A stretch of DNA of 64,000 nt from Streptomyces cinnabarinus (GCF_027270315.1 NZ_CP114413.1:4526001-4590000); one strand, 5' to 3'. Positions 16,903 through 25,418 are shown, counted from the first letter of the stretch. Notes: generated from the letters alone by a model not told the origin. Numbers and translations: made by a program.

Positions 16903-17325
16903 ATGACCCATTCCCCCAGTCTGCCGTTGGCGACCGAGGCCGCGGACCATCCGCACGTCTTCGAGCGCGCCTTCAACACCTTCGACCCCGAGGTCCTGGA
17001 CCAGGTCTACGAGCCCGACGCCGGCTTCGTCCCCCACCCCGGCCGACTGACCACCGGCACGGAACGGCTCCACGCCAATGGTGAGTTCCTCGCCCTGCGC
17101 TGCCCGATCCGCGTCGCCCCGCGTCATACGTACGTCGTAGGCGATCTCGCGCTGCTGATCGTGGACTTCGTGATCGCGGGCACCGCCCCGGACGGCAGCC
17201 CGGTCCACCTCACCGGCACCGCCACGGATGTGGCCCGCCGCGGCCGGGACGGCTACTGGCGCTACGCGATCGACAACCCCTTCGGCGTGACCGAAGAGCC
17301 GACCACCCCCGCCGCCCCCGCCTGA
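16903..17325 (+). CDS. NTF2-like / SnoaL-fold protein
   Basis: 140 aa, resembling the DUF4440/SnoaL-like group of the NTF2 fold, which forms small cone-shaped domains that bind or turn over hydrophobic ligands. Visible are HVFERAFNTFDPEVLDQVYE, a predicted N-terminal helix pair, and alternating strands ending in GYWRYAIDNPFG. No catalytic residues can be assigned. It is divergent from the HxlR gene with no gap. HxlR regulators often control the gene beside them, so this is the likely target. GTG 16888 is an alternative start. Confidence 0.65.
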   Translation: MTHSPSLPLATEAADHPHVFERAFNTFDPEVLDQVYEPDAGFVPHPGRLTTGTERLHANGEFLALRCPIRVAPRHTYVVGDLALLIVDFVIAGTAPDGSPVHLTGTATDVARRGRDGYWRYAIDNPFGVTEEPTTPAAPA

Positions 17326-17332
17326 GGCCTCT

Positions 17333-17346
17333 GTTTCACGTGAAAC
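17333..17346. other. parS: parS site 3 (exact)
   Basis: Exact GTTTCACGTGAAAC between the convergent NTF2-like gene (ends 17325) and thiC (ends 17387). Confidence 0.9.
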
Positions 17347-17355
17347 ATCGACCTC

Positions 17356-17378
17356 GGGCAGGGGCAGGGGCAGGGGCA
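17356..17378. repeat. Short GGGGCA tandem repeat
   Basis: Three full copies plus a partial copy of the 6-bp unit GGGGCA lie in the gap between two convergent genes, flanked by CTCGG and CCGAG that could pair as a weak hairpin. Such runs are prone to slippage; no function is implied. Confidence 0.6.
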
Positions 17379-17386
17379 GCCGAGCC

Positions 17387-19174
17387 TCAGTCCGCGATCG
17401 GCAGGTACACGCGATTACCCGCGGCCGCGAACTCCTTCGACTTCTGCGCCATCCCGTCCTCGATCTCCCCCTTGGTCCCACCGTGCTGACGGCGGATGTC
17501 CTGGGAGATCTTCATCGAACAGAACTTCGGACCGCACATGGAGCAGAAGTGGGCGGTCTTGGCGGGCTCCGCCGGGAGGGTCTCGTCGTGGAACTCGCGG
17601 GCCGTGTCCGGGTCGAGGGCCAGGTTGAACTGGTCCTCCCAGCGGAACTCGAAGCGGGCGTCGGACAGCGCGTCGTCCCAGTCCTGTGCGCCGGGGTGGC
17701 CCTTGGCCAGGTCGGCCGCATGGGCGGCGATCTTGTAGGTGATGACGCCGGTCTTGACGTCGTCGCGGTTGGGCAGGCCCAGGTGCTCCTTGGGTGTGAC
17801 GTAGCAGAGCATGGCCGTGCCCCACCAGGCGATCATCGCGGCGCCGATGCCGGAGGTGATGTGGTCGTAGGCCGGGGCCACATCCGTCGTCAGCGGGCCG
17901 AGCGTGTAGAACGGCGCCTCCTCGCAGATCTCCTGCTGAAGGTCGATGTTCTCCTTGATCTTGTGCATGGGCACATGGCCCGGGCCCTCGATCATCGTCT
18001 GCACGTTGTGCCGCTTGGCGATGGCGTTCAGTTCGCCGAGCGTCCTCAGCTCGGCGAACTGCGCCTCGTCGTTGGCGTCCGCGATCGAGCCGGGCCGCAG
18101 GCCGTCGCCGAGCGAGTACGTCACGTCATAGGCGGCGAGGATCTCGCAGAGCTCCTCGAAGTGCTCGTACAGGAAGCTCTCCTTGTGGTGCGCGAGGCAC
18201 CACGCGGCCATGATCGAGCCGCCGCGCGAGACGATGCCGGTCTTGCGGTTGGCGGTCAGCGGGACGTACGGCAGGCGGACGCCCGCGTGGACCGTCATGT
18301 AGTCCACGCCCTGCTCGGCCTGCTCGATGACCGTGTCCTTGTAGATCTCCCAGGTCAGTTCCTCGGCCTTGCCGTCGACCTTTTCGAGGGCCTGGTAGAG
18401 CGGCACCGTGCCGATGGGGACGGGGGAGTTGCGCAGCACCCACTCGCGGGTGGTGTGGATGTTGCGGCCGGTGGAGAGGTCCATGACCGTGTCGGCGCCC
18501 CAACGGGTCGCCCAGGTCATCTTCTCCACCTCCTCCTCGATGGAGGACGTCACCGCGGAGTTGCCGATGTTGGCGTTGACCTTCACCAGGAACCGCTTGC
18601 CGATGATCATCGGCTCGATCTCCGGGTGGTTGACGTTCGCGGGCAGGACGGCACGTCCCGCCGCGATCTCCTCACGGACCACCTCGGGCGCGACGTTCTC
18701 CCGGATGGCCACGTACTCCATCTCGGGTGTCACCTCGCCGCGGCGGGCGTAGGCGAGCTGGGTGACCGCCTGGCCGTCCCGGCCGCGGCGCGGCAGGCGA
18801 GGCCGGCCGGGGAAGACGGCGTCGAGGTTGCGCAGATTGCCACCGCGCGGCGAGGTGTGCTTGATCCCGTCGTCCTCGGGACGGACCGGACGGCCCGCGT
18901 ACTCCTCGGTGTCACCGCGGGAGATGATCCAGTTCTCCCGCAGCGGGGCCAGACCACGGCGGACGTCGGTGTCGGCGAGCGGATCGGTGTACGGACCGGA
19001 GGTGTCGTACAGCGTGACTGACTGCCCGTTGGTGAGATGCACCTGACGGACCGGCACCCGTAGATCGGGGCGCGAGCCCTCGACATACGCCTTGTGCCAG
19101 CCGATGGACTTCCCGGCCTCCTGGGACTGCTCGTCCTGGCTGGAGGCAGGCGTGCGTGCGTCCTTGATGGTCAT
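17387..19174 (-). CDS. thiC: Phosphomethylpyrimidine synthase (thiamine biosynthesis)
   Basis: 595 aa, full family length. ThiC is a radical-SAM enzyme that rearranges aminoimidazole ribotide into hydroxymethylpyrimidine phosphate. The C-terminal CSMCGPKFC motif holds the catalytic 4Fe-4S cluster. NANIGNSAVTSS, GADTVMDLSTGRNIHTTREW and EGPGHVPMHKI are signature segments. Start ATG at 19174 has a GGGAG ribosome site eight bases upstream, which lies in the 3' end of the TPP riboswitch, so the gene should be shut off by thiamine pyrophosphate at the translational level. Confidence 0.96.
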   Translation of the reverse strand: MTIKDARTPASSQDEQSQEAGKSIGWHKAYVEGSRPDLRVPVRQVHLTNGQSVTLYDTSGPYTDPLADTDVRRGLAPLRENWIISRGDTEEYAGRPVRPEDDGIKHTSPRGGNLRNLDAVFPGRPRLPRRGRDGQAVTQLAYARRGEVTPEMEYVAIRENVAPEVVREEIAAGRAVLPANVNHPEIEPMIIGKRFLVKVNANIGNSAVTSSIEEEVEKMTWATRWGADTVMDLSTGRNIHTTREWVLRNSPVPIGTVPLYQALEKVDGKAEELTWEIYKDTVIEQAEQGVDYMTVHAGVRLPYVPLTANRKTGIVSRGGSIMAAWCLAHHKESFLYEHFEELCEILAAYDVTYSLGDGLRPGSIADANDEAQFAELRTLGELNAIAKRHNVQTMIEGPGHVPMHKIKENIDLQQEICEEAPFYTLGPLTTDVAPAYDHITSGIGAAMIAWWGTAMLCYVTPKEHLGLPNRDDVKTGVITYKIAAHAADLAKGHPGAQDWDDALSDARFEFRWEDQFNLALDPDTAREFHDETLPAEPAKTAHFCSMCGPKFCSMKISQDIRRQHGGTKGEIEDGMAQKSKEFAAAGNRVYLPIAD

Positions 19175-19345
19175 GAGACCTACTCCCTACGCCGGCATTA
19201 CCCGGTAACAGGTTCGGCGGTCGACGCAGCGATATCCGTCTGCCGATGTCCCGTGGGGAACATCACTCTCGGGTGACGTTCCACGTGAAACATCGCTGGG
19301 ACGGAGGTCAGCGCCCTCTCAGCCCGGTGCTCCGAGCTCCCGCGT
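19175..19345 (-). promoter_or_regulatory. TPP riboswitch (THI element) with an enlarged optional arm
   Basis: Read on the minus strand, CTGAGA (19317-19322) follows a hairpin CTCGG-AGCA-CCGGG, the P3 stem. After about 100 bases the 3' half appears: CGCCG / CGGCG (P4) around AACCTG (19209-19214) and GGGTAATGCCGGCG, then GTAGGGA. All core elements of a TPP aptamer are present. The ribosome site GGGAG is inside the last segment, so ligand binding can hide it directly. The insertion between CTGAGA and P4 holds an extra long hairpin (19244-19295) whose 5' strand is a near-match to parS. A promoter TTGACG (complement of 19369-19374) with TGTACA 18 bases on lies just upstream. Confidence 0.88.
19278..19291. 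other. parS: parS site 4 (one mismatch), inside the thiC riboswitch
   Basis: GTTCCACGTGAAAC differs from consensus at the fourth base. It lies wholly within the transcribed thiC leader and forms the 5' strand of a predicted 23-position hairpin arm. Confidence 0.65.
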
Positions 19346-19424
19346 GTACAAAGGTGCCCCCACGCTAGCGTCAATTCGGGCGCGGTGAACAGGGGGCCCC
19401 TTTCGTTCTTGCGATGATCGGTCG

Positions 19425-20783
19425 GTGACCTCGACGCATGAACCCCCCGGCCATTCCTCCGGCGGCCATTCCCACAGCCACGCCCACGGTCCGGCGGCCC
19501 CGGTCTCCCAGCATCTGCGCAAGGTGATCGCCGCTGTCCTCATCCCGTTCGCCGCGGCGGTGGTCGTCGGGCTCGTGGTGCTGTGGCCGGGCGGTGCGCC
19601 CTCGCACGAGCGCACGGGGGTCGGCTTCGACCGGCAGACCCAGCACGCGACGGTCACCGAGGTGGAGAGCGTCAGCTGCGCCTCGGTCAACGCCTCCGGG
19701 GTCCCGCCGACCGGCGACACCTCCACCGCCGAGGGCTCCTCGGCGAAGCAACAGGCCGACGACACCTGCGACAAGGCGACGATCCGGGTCGACACCGGCA
19801 AGGACAAGGGCCGTACCTTCACCGAGATCGTGCAGCCGGACCAGTCCCGGCAACTGCACGAGGGCCAGGAGGTCATCGTCGCGTACGAGCCCTCGGCCCC
19901 CAAGGACCTTCAGTACGCGGTCACCGACGTCAACCGCCGGGTCCCGATGGCCGTGCTCGCCGGTATCTTCGCGCTCGCCGTGGTGCTGGTGGGGCGGCTG
20001 CGCGGGCTCATGGCACTGATCGCGCTGGCCATCAGCTTCCTGGTGCTGACCCTGTTCATCCTGCCCGCCATCCTCCAGGGGTCGAACCCGCTGGTCGTGG
20101 CCGTGGTCGGGTCGAGCGCCATCATGCTGATCGCCCTCTACATGTGTCATGGCCTGTCGGCCCGGACATCCGTGGCGGTGCTCGGCACACTGATCTCTCT
20201 GCTGCTGATCGGCATCCTCGGCTCCGTCTTCATCGACTGGGCCGCGCTCACCGGCAACACGGACGACAACACCGGTCTGATCCACGGGCTGTACCCGGAG
20301 ATCGACATGAGCGGCCTGCTGCTCGCCGGCATCATCATCGGCTCGCTGGGTGTCCTCGACGATGTGACGGTCACCCAGACCTCGGCCGTGTGGGAGCTGC
20401 ACGAGGCCAACCCCACGATGGGCTGGCGCGGGCTCTACCGGGCCGCTATACGCATCGGCCGCGACCACATCGCCTCGGTCGTCAACACCCTGGTGCTCGC
20501 CTACGCGGGTGCCGCGCTGCCACTGCTGCTGCTGTTCACGATCGCGGAGAGCAGCGTGGGCACGGTCGCCAACAGTGAGCTGGTGGCGGAGGAGATCGTG
20601 CGGACGCTGGTCGGGTCGATCGGCCTCGTCGCCTCGGTCCCGCTCACCACGGCCCTCGCCGCACTGGTCGTCTCTGCCGACCGCTCCGAGCGACAGCTCG
20701 CGGAGGCCGGCGGTCGGCCCGCCATGGCCGGAGGACCGTCGGCTCCGGGGCGTGGGGGGCGGGGGCGCCGTAGGAAGCGGTGA
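19425..20783 (+). CDS. YibE/F-family multi-pass membrane protein
   Basis: 452 aa. The N-terminus has a His-rich tract (GGHSHSHAHG, residues 13-22) of possible metal-binding nature. One membrane helix near residue 40 precedes an extracytoplasmic domain of about 120 residues with two or three Cys. About seven more helices follow (LAGIFALAVVLVGRL, LIALAISFLVLTLFILPAIL and others). This matches the YibE/F family, whose function is unknown. The start is GTG, preceded by GATGAT six bases upstream, so probably leaderless. It is divergent from thiC. Confidence 0.78.
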   Translation: MTSTHEPPGHSSGGHSHSHAHGPAAPVSQHLRKVIAAVLIPFAAAVVVGLVVLWPGGAPSHERTGVGFDRQTQHATVTEVESVSCASVNASGVPPTGDTSTAEGSSAKQQADDTCDKATIRVDTGKDKGRTFTEIVQPDQSRQLHEGQEVIVAYEPSAPKDLQYAVTDVNRRVPMAVLAGIFALAVVLVGRLRGLMALIALAISFLVLTLFILPAILQGSNPLVVAVVGSSAIMLIALYMCHGLSARTSVAVLGTLISLLLIGILGSVFIDWAALTGNTDDNTGLIHGLYPEIDMSGLLLAGIIIGSLGVLDDVTVTQTSAVWELHEANPTMGWRGLYRAAIRIGRDHIASVVNTLVLAYAGAALPLLLLFTIAESSVGTVANSELVAEEIVRTLVGSIGLVASVPLTTALAALVVSADRSERQLAEAGGRPAMAGGPSAPGRGGRGRRRKR

Positions 20784-20851
20784 CGCTCCTGGAGGAGGGC
20801 TTCGAGCCCCTCTCCCGGAGGAGAACCGTTCCTGCACCCCTCCCCGCTGAA

Positions 20852-20888
20852 GCGTTACGGCAGAACGGCCCCCACCCTTCCGTAACGC
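20852..20888. terminator. Hairpin between yibE/F-type gene and ssgA
   Basis: GCGTTACGG (852-860) pairs perfectly with CCGTAACGC (880-888) across a 19-base loop, between convergent genes, ending two bases before the ssgA stop. The large loop makes it a modest terminator. Confidence 0.5.
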
Positions 20889-20889
20889 C

Positions 20890-21327
20890 TCAGCCCGCGC
20901 TCTGCTCCTCCGCCAGGATGCGGTCCAGAGCCTCGTCGAGGCTGGCGTCGAAGTCGGACAGAACACCCTCCTGGCCCAACGGCACCAGCTTGTCGGTGCG
21001 GTCGAGGAAGGCGATCAGCGGCGCCGAGGAGGACCGGAACAGCGCGTGATCGCCGCCGACCTGAAGCCGGATCAGCACATCGCCGAGGGCCTCGGGATCG
21101 GCCGGGGAGACCCGCACATCGCCCTCACCGCACGGCCGCCCCACCCCGTCGATCAGCAGCTCGCGCCCGAACGCCCAGGTCACCGGCGCGTCCCCGGGCA
21201 GATGAAAGGTCAGCCGCACGGCATAGGGATCACAGGTCTCGTACCGCAACTCCACCGGAATGCGGAAGGAGAGCTCCTCAGAGACGAGAAAGCTCATCAT
21301 GACCTCTGCCTGTACGGACTCGCGCAT
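20890..21327 (-). CDS. ssgA: SsgA, sporulation-specific cell-division activator
   Basis: 145 aa. It carries the SsgA-like-protein core almost unchanged: MSFLVSEELSFRIPVELRYE, FHLPGDAPVTWAFGRELL and LIAFLDRTDKLVPLGQE. SALPs occur only in morphologically complex actinomycetes; SsgA stimulates septation and marks hyphal growth and division sites, with SsgB recruiting FtsZ. The ATG at 21327 has GGGG six bases upstream. ssgR lies immediately upstream on the same strand; in S. coelicolor SsgR activates ssgA transcription and the same arrangement is seen here. Confidence 0.95.
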   Translation of the reverse strand: MRESVQAEVMMSFLVSEELSFRIPVELRYETCDPYAVRLTFHLPGDAPVTWAFGRELLIDGVGRPCGEGDVRVSPADPEALGDVLIRLQVGGDHALFRSSSAPLIAFLDRTDKLVPLGQEGVLSDFDASLDEALDRILAEEQSAG

Positions 21328-21427
21328 CGCCTACCCCGTCATCTGCCGTCGTATTGGCCAGGAATGATCCTCCTGACACTGATGGAATCTTGCTGAACGT
21401 GCACGGGAGATCACAAGGAGTGAGTTT

Positions 21428-22318
21428 TCAGATGCTGATAGAGATCGCCAGTGACCCGAGATGTCGCCCGATCTCGGTCTCCAACTGCCGTGCCGCGGCC
21501 AGCAGCCGGTCGGCCTGATGGGACGGCAGGGAGATGGCCATCGTCGCCGCGGTGGTGCCCACGGTGATGGGGACGGCCGCGCACACCGTGCCCAGCGCGT
21601 ACTCCTGACGCTCGGTCACCAGCTCCATGCGCTGCATCCGGTCCAGCCGCCGGAGCAGGCTGCGGCCGTCACCCACGGTGTACGGGGTGACGGGCTGCAC
21701 CGGATAGCGCTCCAGGTGGTCACGGCGCGTGGCCTCGTCCACCTGAGCCAGCAGACACTGCCCGATGGCGTGCGCGTGCCCGGTCTCCCGGAAGTCGGCC
21801 CACTCCTCCACCGCCGGGTTGCCGGGGGTGTCGGAGACGCACATGACCTCGATCTCGCCCTCGCGGTACACCGCGTAGTACACGGGGACCCCGATGGCGT
21901 CCCGCCAGTGCGCCAGCGCGTCAGCGACCGTGCTGCGACGTTTCTCCTGCGCTCCGCTGCTGCTCAGCCGTTCGGCCGCCTCGCCGAGGAAGAACAGCCC
22001 TTTGTCGCGCCGTAGATAGCCCTCGTGGACGAGGGTGCGCAGCAGGTGGTACGCGGTGGGCAGCGCGAGGCCGTTCTCCCGGGCCAGTTGCTTGGCGGGG
22101 GCGCCGTGTTCGTGCTCGGCGACGGATTCCAGCAGGCGCATGGCGCGCTGCACGGATCCGATGAGGGTCGCGTTGTTCGCGCCGCCGGAGGGGTGCGCGG
22201 GGTCCTGCGGTGTCGGCTGTGTCGGGGGCCGGACGCAGGTCCCGGTACCGGGGTAGGGGGCCCGGGCGGACGCTCGGGCTGCGTGGGTTTCGGAGAGGGC
22301 GGTGTCAGCCGTGGCCAA
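21428..22318 (-). CDS. ssgR: SsgR, IclR-family activator of ssgA
   Basis: 296 aa. Residues 1-50 are a Pro/Ala-rich tail not part of the family fold. The winged helix follows (IGSVQRAMRLLESVAEH, LARENGLALPTAYHLLRTLVHEGYL), then the IclR effector domain (ERLSSSG onward; HAIGQCLLAQ; ALGTVCAAVPITVGTTAATMAIS). It is next to and upstream of ssgA, matching S. coelicolor ssgR-ssgA. The start is a TTG at 22316-22318 with GGGAG about seven bases upstream. ssgA begins 100 bases downstream, enough for its own SsgR-dependent promoter. Confidence 0.9.
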   Translation of the reverse strand: MATADTALSETHAARASARAPYPGTGTCVRPPTQPTPQDPAHPSGGANNATLIGSVQRAMRLLESVAEHEHGAPAKQLARENGLALPTAYHLLRTLVHEGYLRRDKGLFFLGEAAERLSSSGAQEKRRSTVADALAHWRDAIGVPVYYAVYREGEIEVMCVSDTPGNPAVEEWADFRETGHAHAIGQCLLAQVDEATRRDHLERYPVQPVTPYTVGDGRSLLRRLDRMQRMELVTERQEYALGTVCAAVPITVGTTAATMAISLPSHQADRLLAAARQLETEIGRHLGSLAISISI

Positions 22319-22529
22319 GGGTCACTCCCGAAGCGCGAGGGGGCAGCCCGTGCGGGGAACACGGGTGGGGTGTACGCCGCTCGCGGGGTCGTCCCCGCGT
22401 CGATTTCCGGACTCTATTCGTCCGTCACCGCTCGCAAGCTGCCTGCCCGCAAAACTTCCCCCGGCCGAGGGAACCGATGAATCTGGTTACCGCTCACGCG
22501 CCCCGGAAGCCGCACCTCAGAAGCCGCGC

Positions 22530-22742
22530 TCAGAAGTCGTGCCGCGAGGAGGAGCTCGACGTGAACTTCCGTACGACATAGATCAGTCCGCCGACCAGGG
22601 CCACGAAGACCAGCACCTTGAACAGCAGCCCGATGACGAAGCCGACGACGCTCGCTATCAGCCCGCCGAACACGACCAGGGCGATGACCGGCACCGCGAT
22701 CCACTTCACCCACCACGGCAGTCCCGCGAAGATCTCACCCAT
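22530..22742 (-). CDS. Small DUF5326-type membrane protein
   Basis: 70 aa. Two hydrophobic stretches (WVKWIAVPVIALVVFGGLIA at 11-30 and LFKVLVFVALVGGLIYVV at 40-57) are followed by a short charged tail KFTSSSSSRHDF. The pattern resembles the DUF5326 family, common in Streptomyces and of unknown function. A ribosome site AGGTAAGGA lies just upstream of the ATG on the minus strand. Confidence 0.7.
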   Translation of the reverse strand: MGEIFAGLPWWVKWIAVPVIALVVFGGLIASVVGFVIGLLFKVLVFVALVGGLIYVVRKFTSSSSSRHDF

Positions 22743-22927
22743 CGCCCTCGTCCTTACCTCTCCGCCCGTCGCAGTGCCGGGTCCGGTCGGACGGCCCGTG
22801 TCGTGTCCACGGATCCCGTCATCTACCTTGTCTGCCTTCGATGCTAGGGCCGCGGAGGGGTCCGGCGGGGGCCTCGCACCCCCTGTCCTCCCCTGATCGA
22901 TCCCCTAGGGAATCCGGGGGCGGTCCC

Positions 22928-23245
22928 TCAGCTCTCCGGCGGAGAGAACACCACGAGCACCCGCAGGTCCTCGCTGATGTGGTGGAACTTGTGGGCCACC
23001 CCGGCCGGCACGTACACCACACTGCCCCGCGCCACCTGCGTGGTCTCCATGCCCACGGTGATCGCGGCGCGGCCGCTCACCACGAAGTAGACCTCGTCCT
23101 GGTTGTGCGGCCGCTGTGGATCGTGCTCGCCCGCGTTCAGCGCGTAGAGACCGACCGACATGTTCCGCTCCCGCAGAAACTGCAGGTAGGCGCCCTCGTT
23201 GGCGGCGCGCTCCGCCTCCAGTTCATCCAGCCGGAAAGCCTTCAT
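22928..23245 (-). CDS. Single-domain cupin protein
   Basis: 105 aa. Cupin motif 1 is present around PQRPHNQDEVYFVVSG (the His residues and Glu are metal ligands) and motif 2 around VYVPAGVAHKFHH. The small beta-barrel therefore probably binds a metal ion. Family members range from dioxygenases to ligand-binding regulators; which applies here is not visible. It is divergent from the holin-like gene, 60 bases apart. Confidence 0.8.
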   Translation of the reverse strand: MKAFRLDELEAERAANEGAYLQFLRERNMSVGLYALNAGEHDPQRPHNQDEVYFVVSGRAAITVGMETTQVARGSVVYVPAGVAHKFHHISEDLRVLVVFSPPES

Positions 23246-23305
23246 CGCCCTTGTCCGCCCTCATCCCTCTGCTCGTATCCGATCTCGTCTGCCACGATCA
23301 GACAC

Positions 23306-23683
23306 ATGAAGAATTTTGTAGTCAAGACGATCGCCAACGCGGGCGCCCTGGCGGTCGCCGTGTGGCTGCTGGACAAGATCACCCTGACCGGTGACAGCAC
23401 GGGCAAGAAGGTCGGCACGCTGCTGCTGGTCGCGCTGATCTTCGGCCTGGTCAATGTCCTGGTGAAGCCGATCGTGAGCCTGCTGAGCCTGCCGCTGCTC
23501 ATCCTCACGCTCGGCCTGTTCACCCTGGTCGTGAACGCGCTGATGCTGTTGCTGACCTCATGGCTCGCCGACAAGTTCGACCTGAGCTTCCATGTCGACG
23601 GCTTCTGGACCGCGGTGCTCGGCGCCCTGATCATCTCGATCGTCTCCTGGGCGCTCAACGTCGTCCTGCCCGACGGGGACTGA
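23306..23683 (+). CDS. Four-helix phage-holin-like membrane protein
   Basis: 125 aa with four hydrophobic segments (ANAGALAVAVWLL; VGTLLLVALIFGLVNVLV; LPLLILTLGLFTLVVNALML; FWTAVLGALIISIVSWAL). It fits the actinobacterial four-TMS phage holin family, found widely in chromosomes away from prophages. Its role is unknown. The ATG has little leader (GATCAG just upstream), suggesting leaderless translation. It is followed after five bases by ptpA, so the two are probably coexpressed. Confidence 0.75.
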   Translation: MKNFVVKTIANAGALAVAVWLLDKITLTGDSTGKKVGTLLLVALIFGLVNVLVKPIVSLLSLPLLILTLGLFTLVVNALMLLLTSWLADKFDLSFHVDGFWTAVLGALIISIVSWALNVVLPDGD

Positions 23684-23688
23684 GCCCG

Positions 23689-24180
23689 ATGACCTACCGC
23701 GTCTGCTTCGTCTGCACCGGCAACATCTGCCGCTCCCCGATGGCCGAGTCGGTCTTCCGCGAGCGCGTGGCCGAGGCCGGTCTCGACGGCCTGGTCGAGG
23801 TCGACAGCGCCGGCACCGGCGGCTGGCACGAGGGCGACCCGGCCGACCCGCGCACCGTCTCCGTCCTGGAGGAGCACGGGTACGACGGCGGCCACACCGC
23901 GCGCCAGTTCCGGTCCTCCTGGTTCGCCCGTCTCGATCTGGTCGTGGCGCTCGACGAGGGCCACCTCAAGGCGCTGCGCCGGCTCGCCCCGACCGAGCAG
24001 GACGCGGCGAAGGTGCGGCTGCTGCGGTCCTACGACCCCTCCGCCGGCGACGACCTCGACGTGCCGGATCCGTACTACGGGGGCATGGAGGGCTTCGAGG
24101 AGTGCCTGGAGATGGTCGAGGCGGCGAGCACCGGGCTGCTGGAGGCCGTACGCGAGGCGGCTCAGGGGCGAGCGGCATGA
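23689..24180 (+). CDS. ptpA: Low-molecular-weight protein tyrosine phosphatase
   Basis: 163 aa. The P-loop CTGNICRSP starts at residue 9 with catalytic Cys9 and Arg15 (C-x5-R), and the general-acid Asp lies in VPDPYYGG near residue 125. Closely resembles S. coelicolor PtpA, which affects secondary metabolism when overexpressed. Its stop overlaps the next gene's ATG by the four bases ATGA, so translation is coupled to the lyase gene. Confidence 0.93.
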   Translation: MTYRVCFVCTGNICRSPMAESVFRERVAEAGLDGLVEVDSAGTGGWHEGDPADPRTVSVLEEHGYDGGHTARQFRSSWFARLDLVVALDEGHLKALRRLAPTEQDAAKVRLLRSYDPSAGDDLDVPDPYYGGMEGFEECLEMVEAASTGLLEAVREAAQGRAA

Positions 24181-25340
24181 GCGGGGCGGCCCGGCCTCCG
24201 GCGGCCCTGGGGGAGGGCACGCGCGCTGTGCGGGCCGGGCTGCCCGAGCCGGTCAAGCATGAACCGACCCTGCCCGGACCGATGTTCGCGGCTCACTTCC
24301 ATCTGCCGGGCGACCCGGTCGGCCCATACACCTACGGCCGCGACGAGAACCCGACCTGGACCCATCTGGAGCGGGCCGTGGGCGAGTTGGAGGCCCCGGG
24401 CGAGGATGGCGTCGAGACGCTCGTCTTCGCCTCGGGCATGGCCGCCATCTCCTCGGTCCTCTTCTCCCAACTGCGCACCGGGGACACGGCCGTCCTGCCC
24501 AGCGACGGCTACCAGGCACTGCCCCTGGTACGCGAGCAGCTGGAGGCGTACGGCGTCCAGGTGCGGACCGCGCCGACCGGCGGCGACGCCCAGCTCGACG
24601 TCCTCGACGGCGCCCGGCTGCTGTGGATCGAGACGCCCTCCAACCCCGGTCTGGACGTCTGCGACATCGGGCGGCTGGTCGAGGCGGCGCACGCGCGGGG
24701 CGCCCTCGTGGCCGTCGACAACACGCTCGCCACACCGCTCGGGCAGCGCCCGCTGGAACTCGGCGCGGACTTCTCCGTGGCGAGCGGCACCAAGCAGCTC
24801 ACCGGGCACGGCGACCTCCTGCTCGGCTACGTCTGCGGCCGCGGCGGAGCGCCGATGGCCGCCGTACGCCGCTGGCGCAAGATCGTCGGCGCGATTCCCG
24901 GTCCCATGGAGGCGTGGCTCGCGCATCGCTCCCTCGCCACGCTCCAGTTGCGGGTGGACCGGCAGAACGCCACCGCTCTCGCGGTCGCCGAGGCGCTGCG
25001 GGACTGGCCGGAGGGGCTCGGGGTGCGCTACCCGGGCCTGCCCTCCGACCCCTCTCACGCGACCGCCGCACGGCAGATGCGCCGCCACGGGTGCGTGGTC
25101 TCCTTCACCCTCCCCACCCGCGAGCGGGCCGAGCGCTTTCTCGGTGCGCTGCGGCTGGTGGACGACGCGACCAGCTTCGGCGGGGTGCGCTCCACGGCGG
25201 AGCGGCGCGGACGCTGGGGCGGGGACGCGGTACCGGAGGGCTTCGTGCGGCTCTCCGTGGGTGCCGAGGACCCCGAGGACCTGGTGGCCGATGTGCTGCG
25301 TGCGCTGGAGGAGTCGGCGGGGCTGACCGCCTTCGGATGA
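24177..25340 (+). CDS. Cystathionine gamma-lyase / Cys-Met metabolism PLP enzyme
   Basis: 387 aa. A Cys/Met-metabolism PLP enzyme: the cofactor Tyr-Arg region is YTYGRDENPTWTHLE, the substrate loop is FASGMAAISS, and the Schiff-base Lys is in ASGTKQLTGHGDLLLG near residue 205. The family cleaves or forms cystathionine; actinobacterial proteins of this subgroup are usually called cystathionine gamma-lyase. In a probable operon with ptpA (four-base overlap) and the holin-like gene. Terminated by the hairpin at 25380-25418. Confidence 0.85.
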   Translation: MSGAARPPAALGEGTRAVRAGLPEPVKHEPTLPGPMFAAHFHLPGDPVGPYTYGRDENPTWTHLERAVGELEAPGEDGVETLVFASGMAAISSVLFSQLRTGDTAVLPSDGYQALPLVREQLEAYGVQVRTAPTGGDAQLDVLDGARLLWIETPSNPGLDVCDIGRLVEAAHARGALVAVDNTLATPLGQRPLELGADFSVASGTKQLTGHGDLLLGYVCGRGGAPMAAVRRWRKIVGAIPGPMEAWLAHRSLATLQLRVDRQNATALAVAEALRDWPEGLGVRYPGLPSDPSHATAARQMRRHGCVVSFTLPTRERAERFLGALRLVDDATSFGGVRSTAERRGRWGGDAVPEGFVRLSVGAEDPEDLVADVLRALEESAGLTAFG

Positions 25341-25379
25341 GGTCGGCTACGGCTCGACGAGGGGCCGACTACGTACAAC

Positions 25380-25418
25380 GGACGGTCCGAGCCTCCCCCC
25401 TCGTGGCTCGGACCGTCC
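25380..25418 (+). terminator. Terminator after the cystathionine lyase gene
   Basis: GGACGGTCCGAGCC (25380-25393) pairs perfectly with GGCTCGGACCGTCC (25405-25418) around an 11-base loop, followed by T-containing sequence. Confidence 0.85.

Noticed and set aside
16911..17481. N-terminal extension of the HxlR frame to 17481
   Set aside because: It would run antisense through the NTF2-like gene and add 190 residues of GC-biased sequence not found in HxlR proteins.
23306..23683. Holin-like gene as evidence of a prophage
   Set aside because: No phage integrase, terminase or structural gene is near; this family is common in actinobacterial core genomes.
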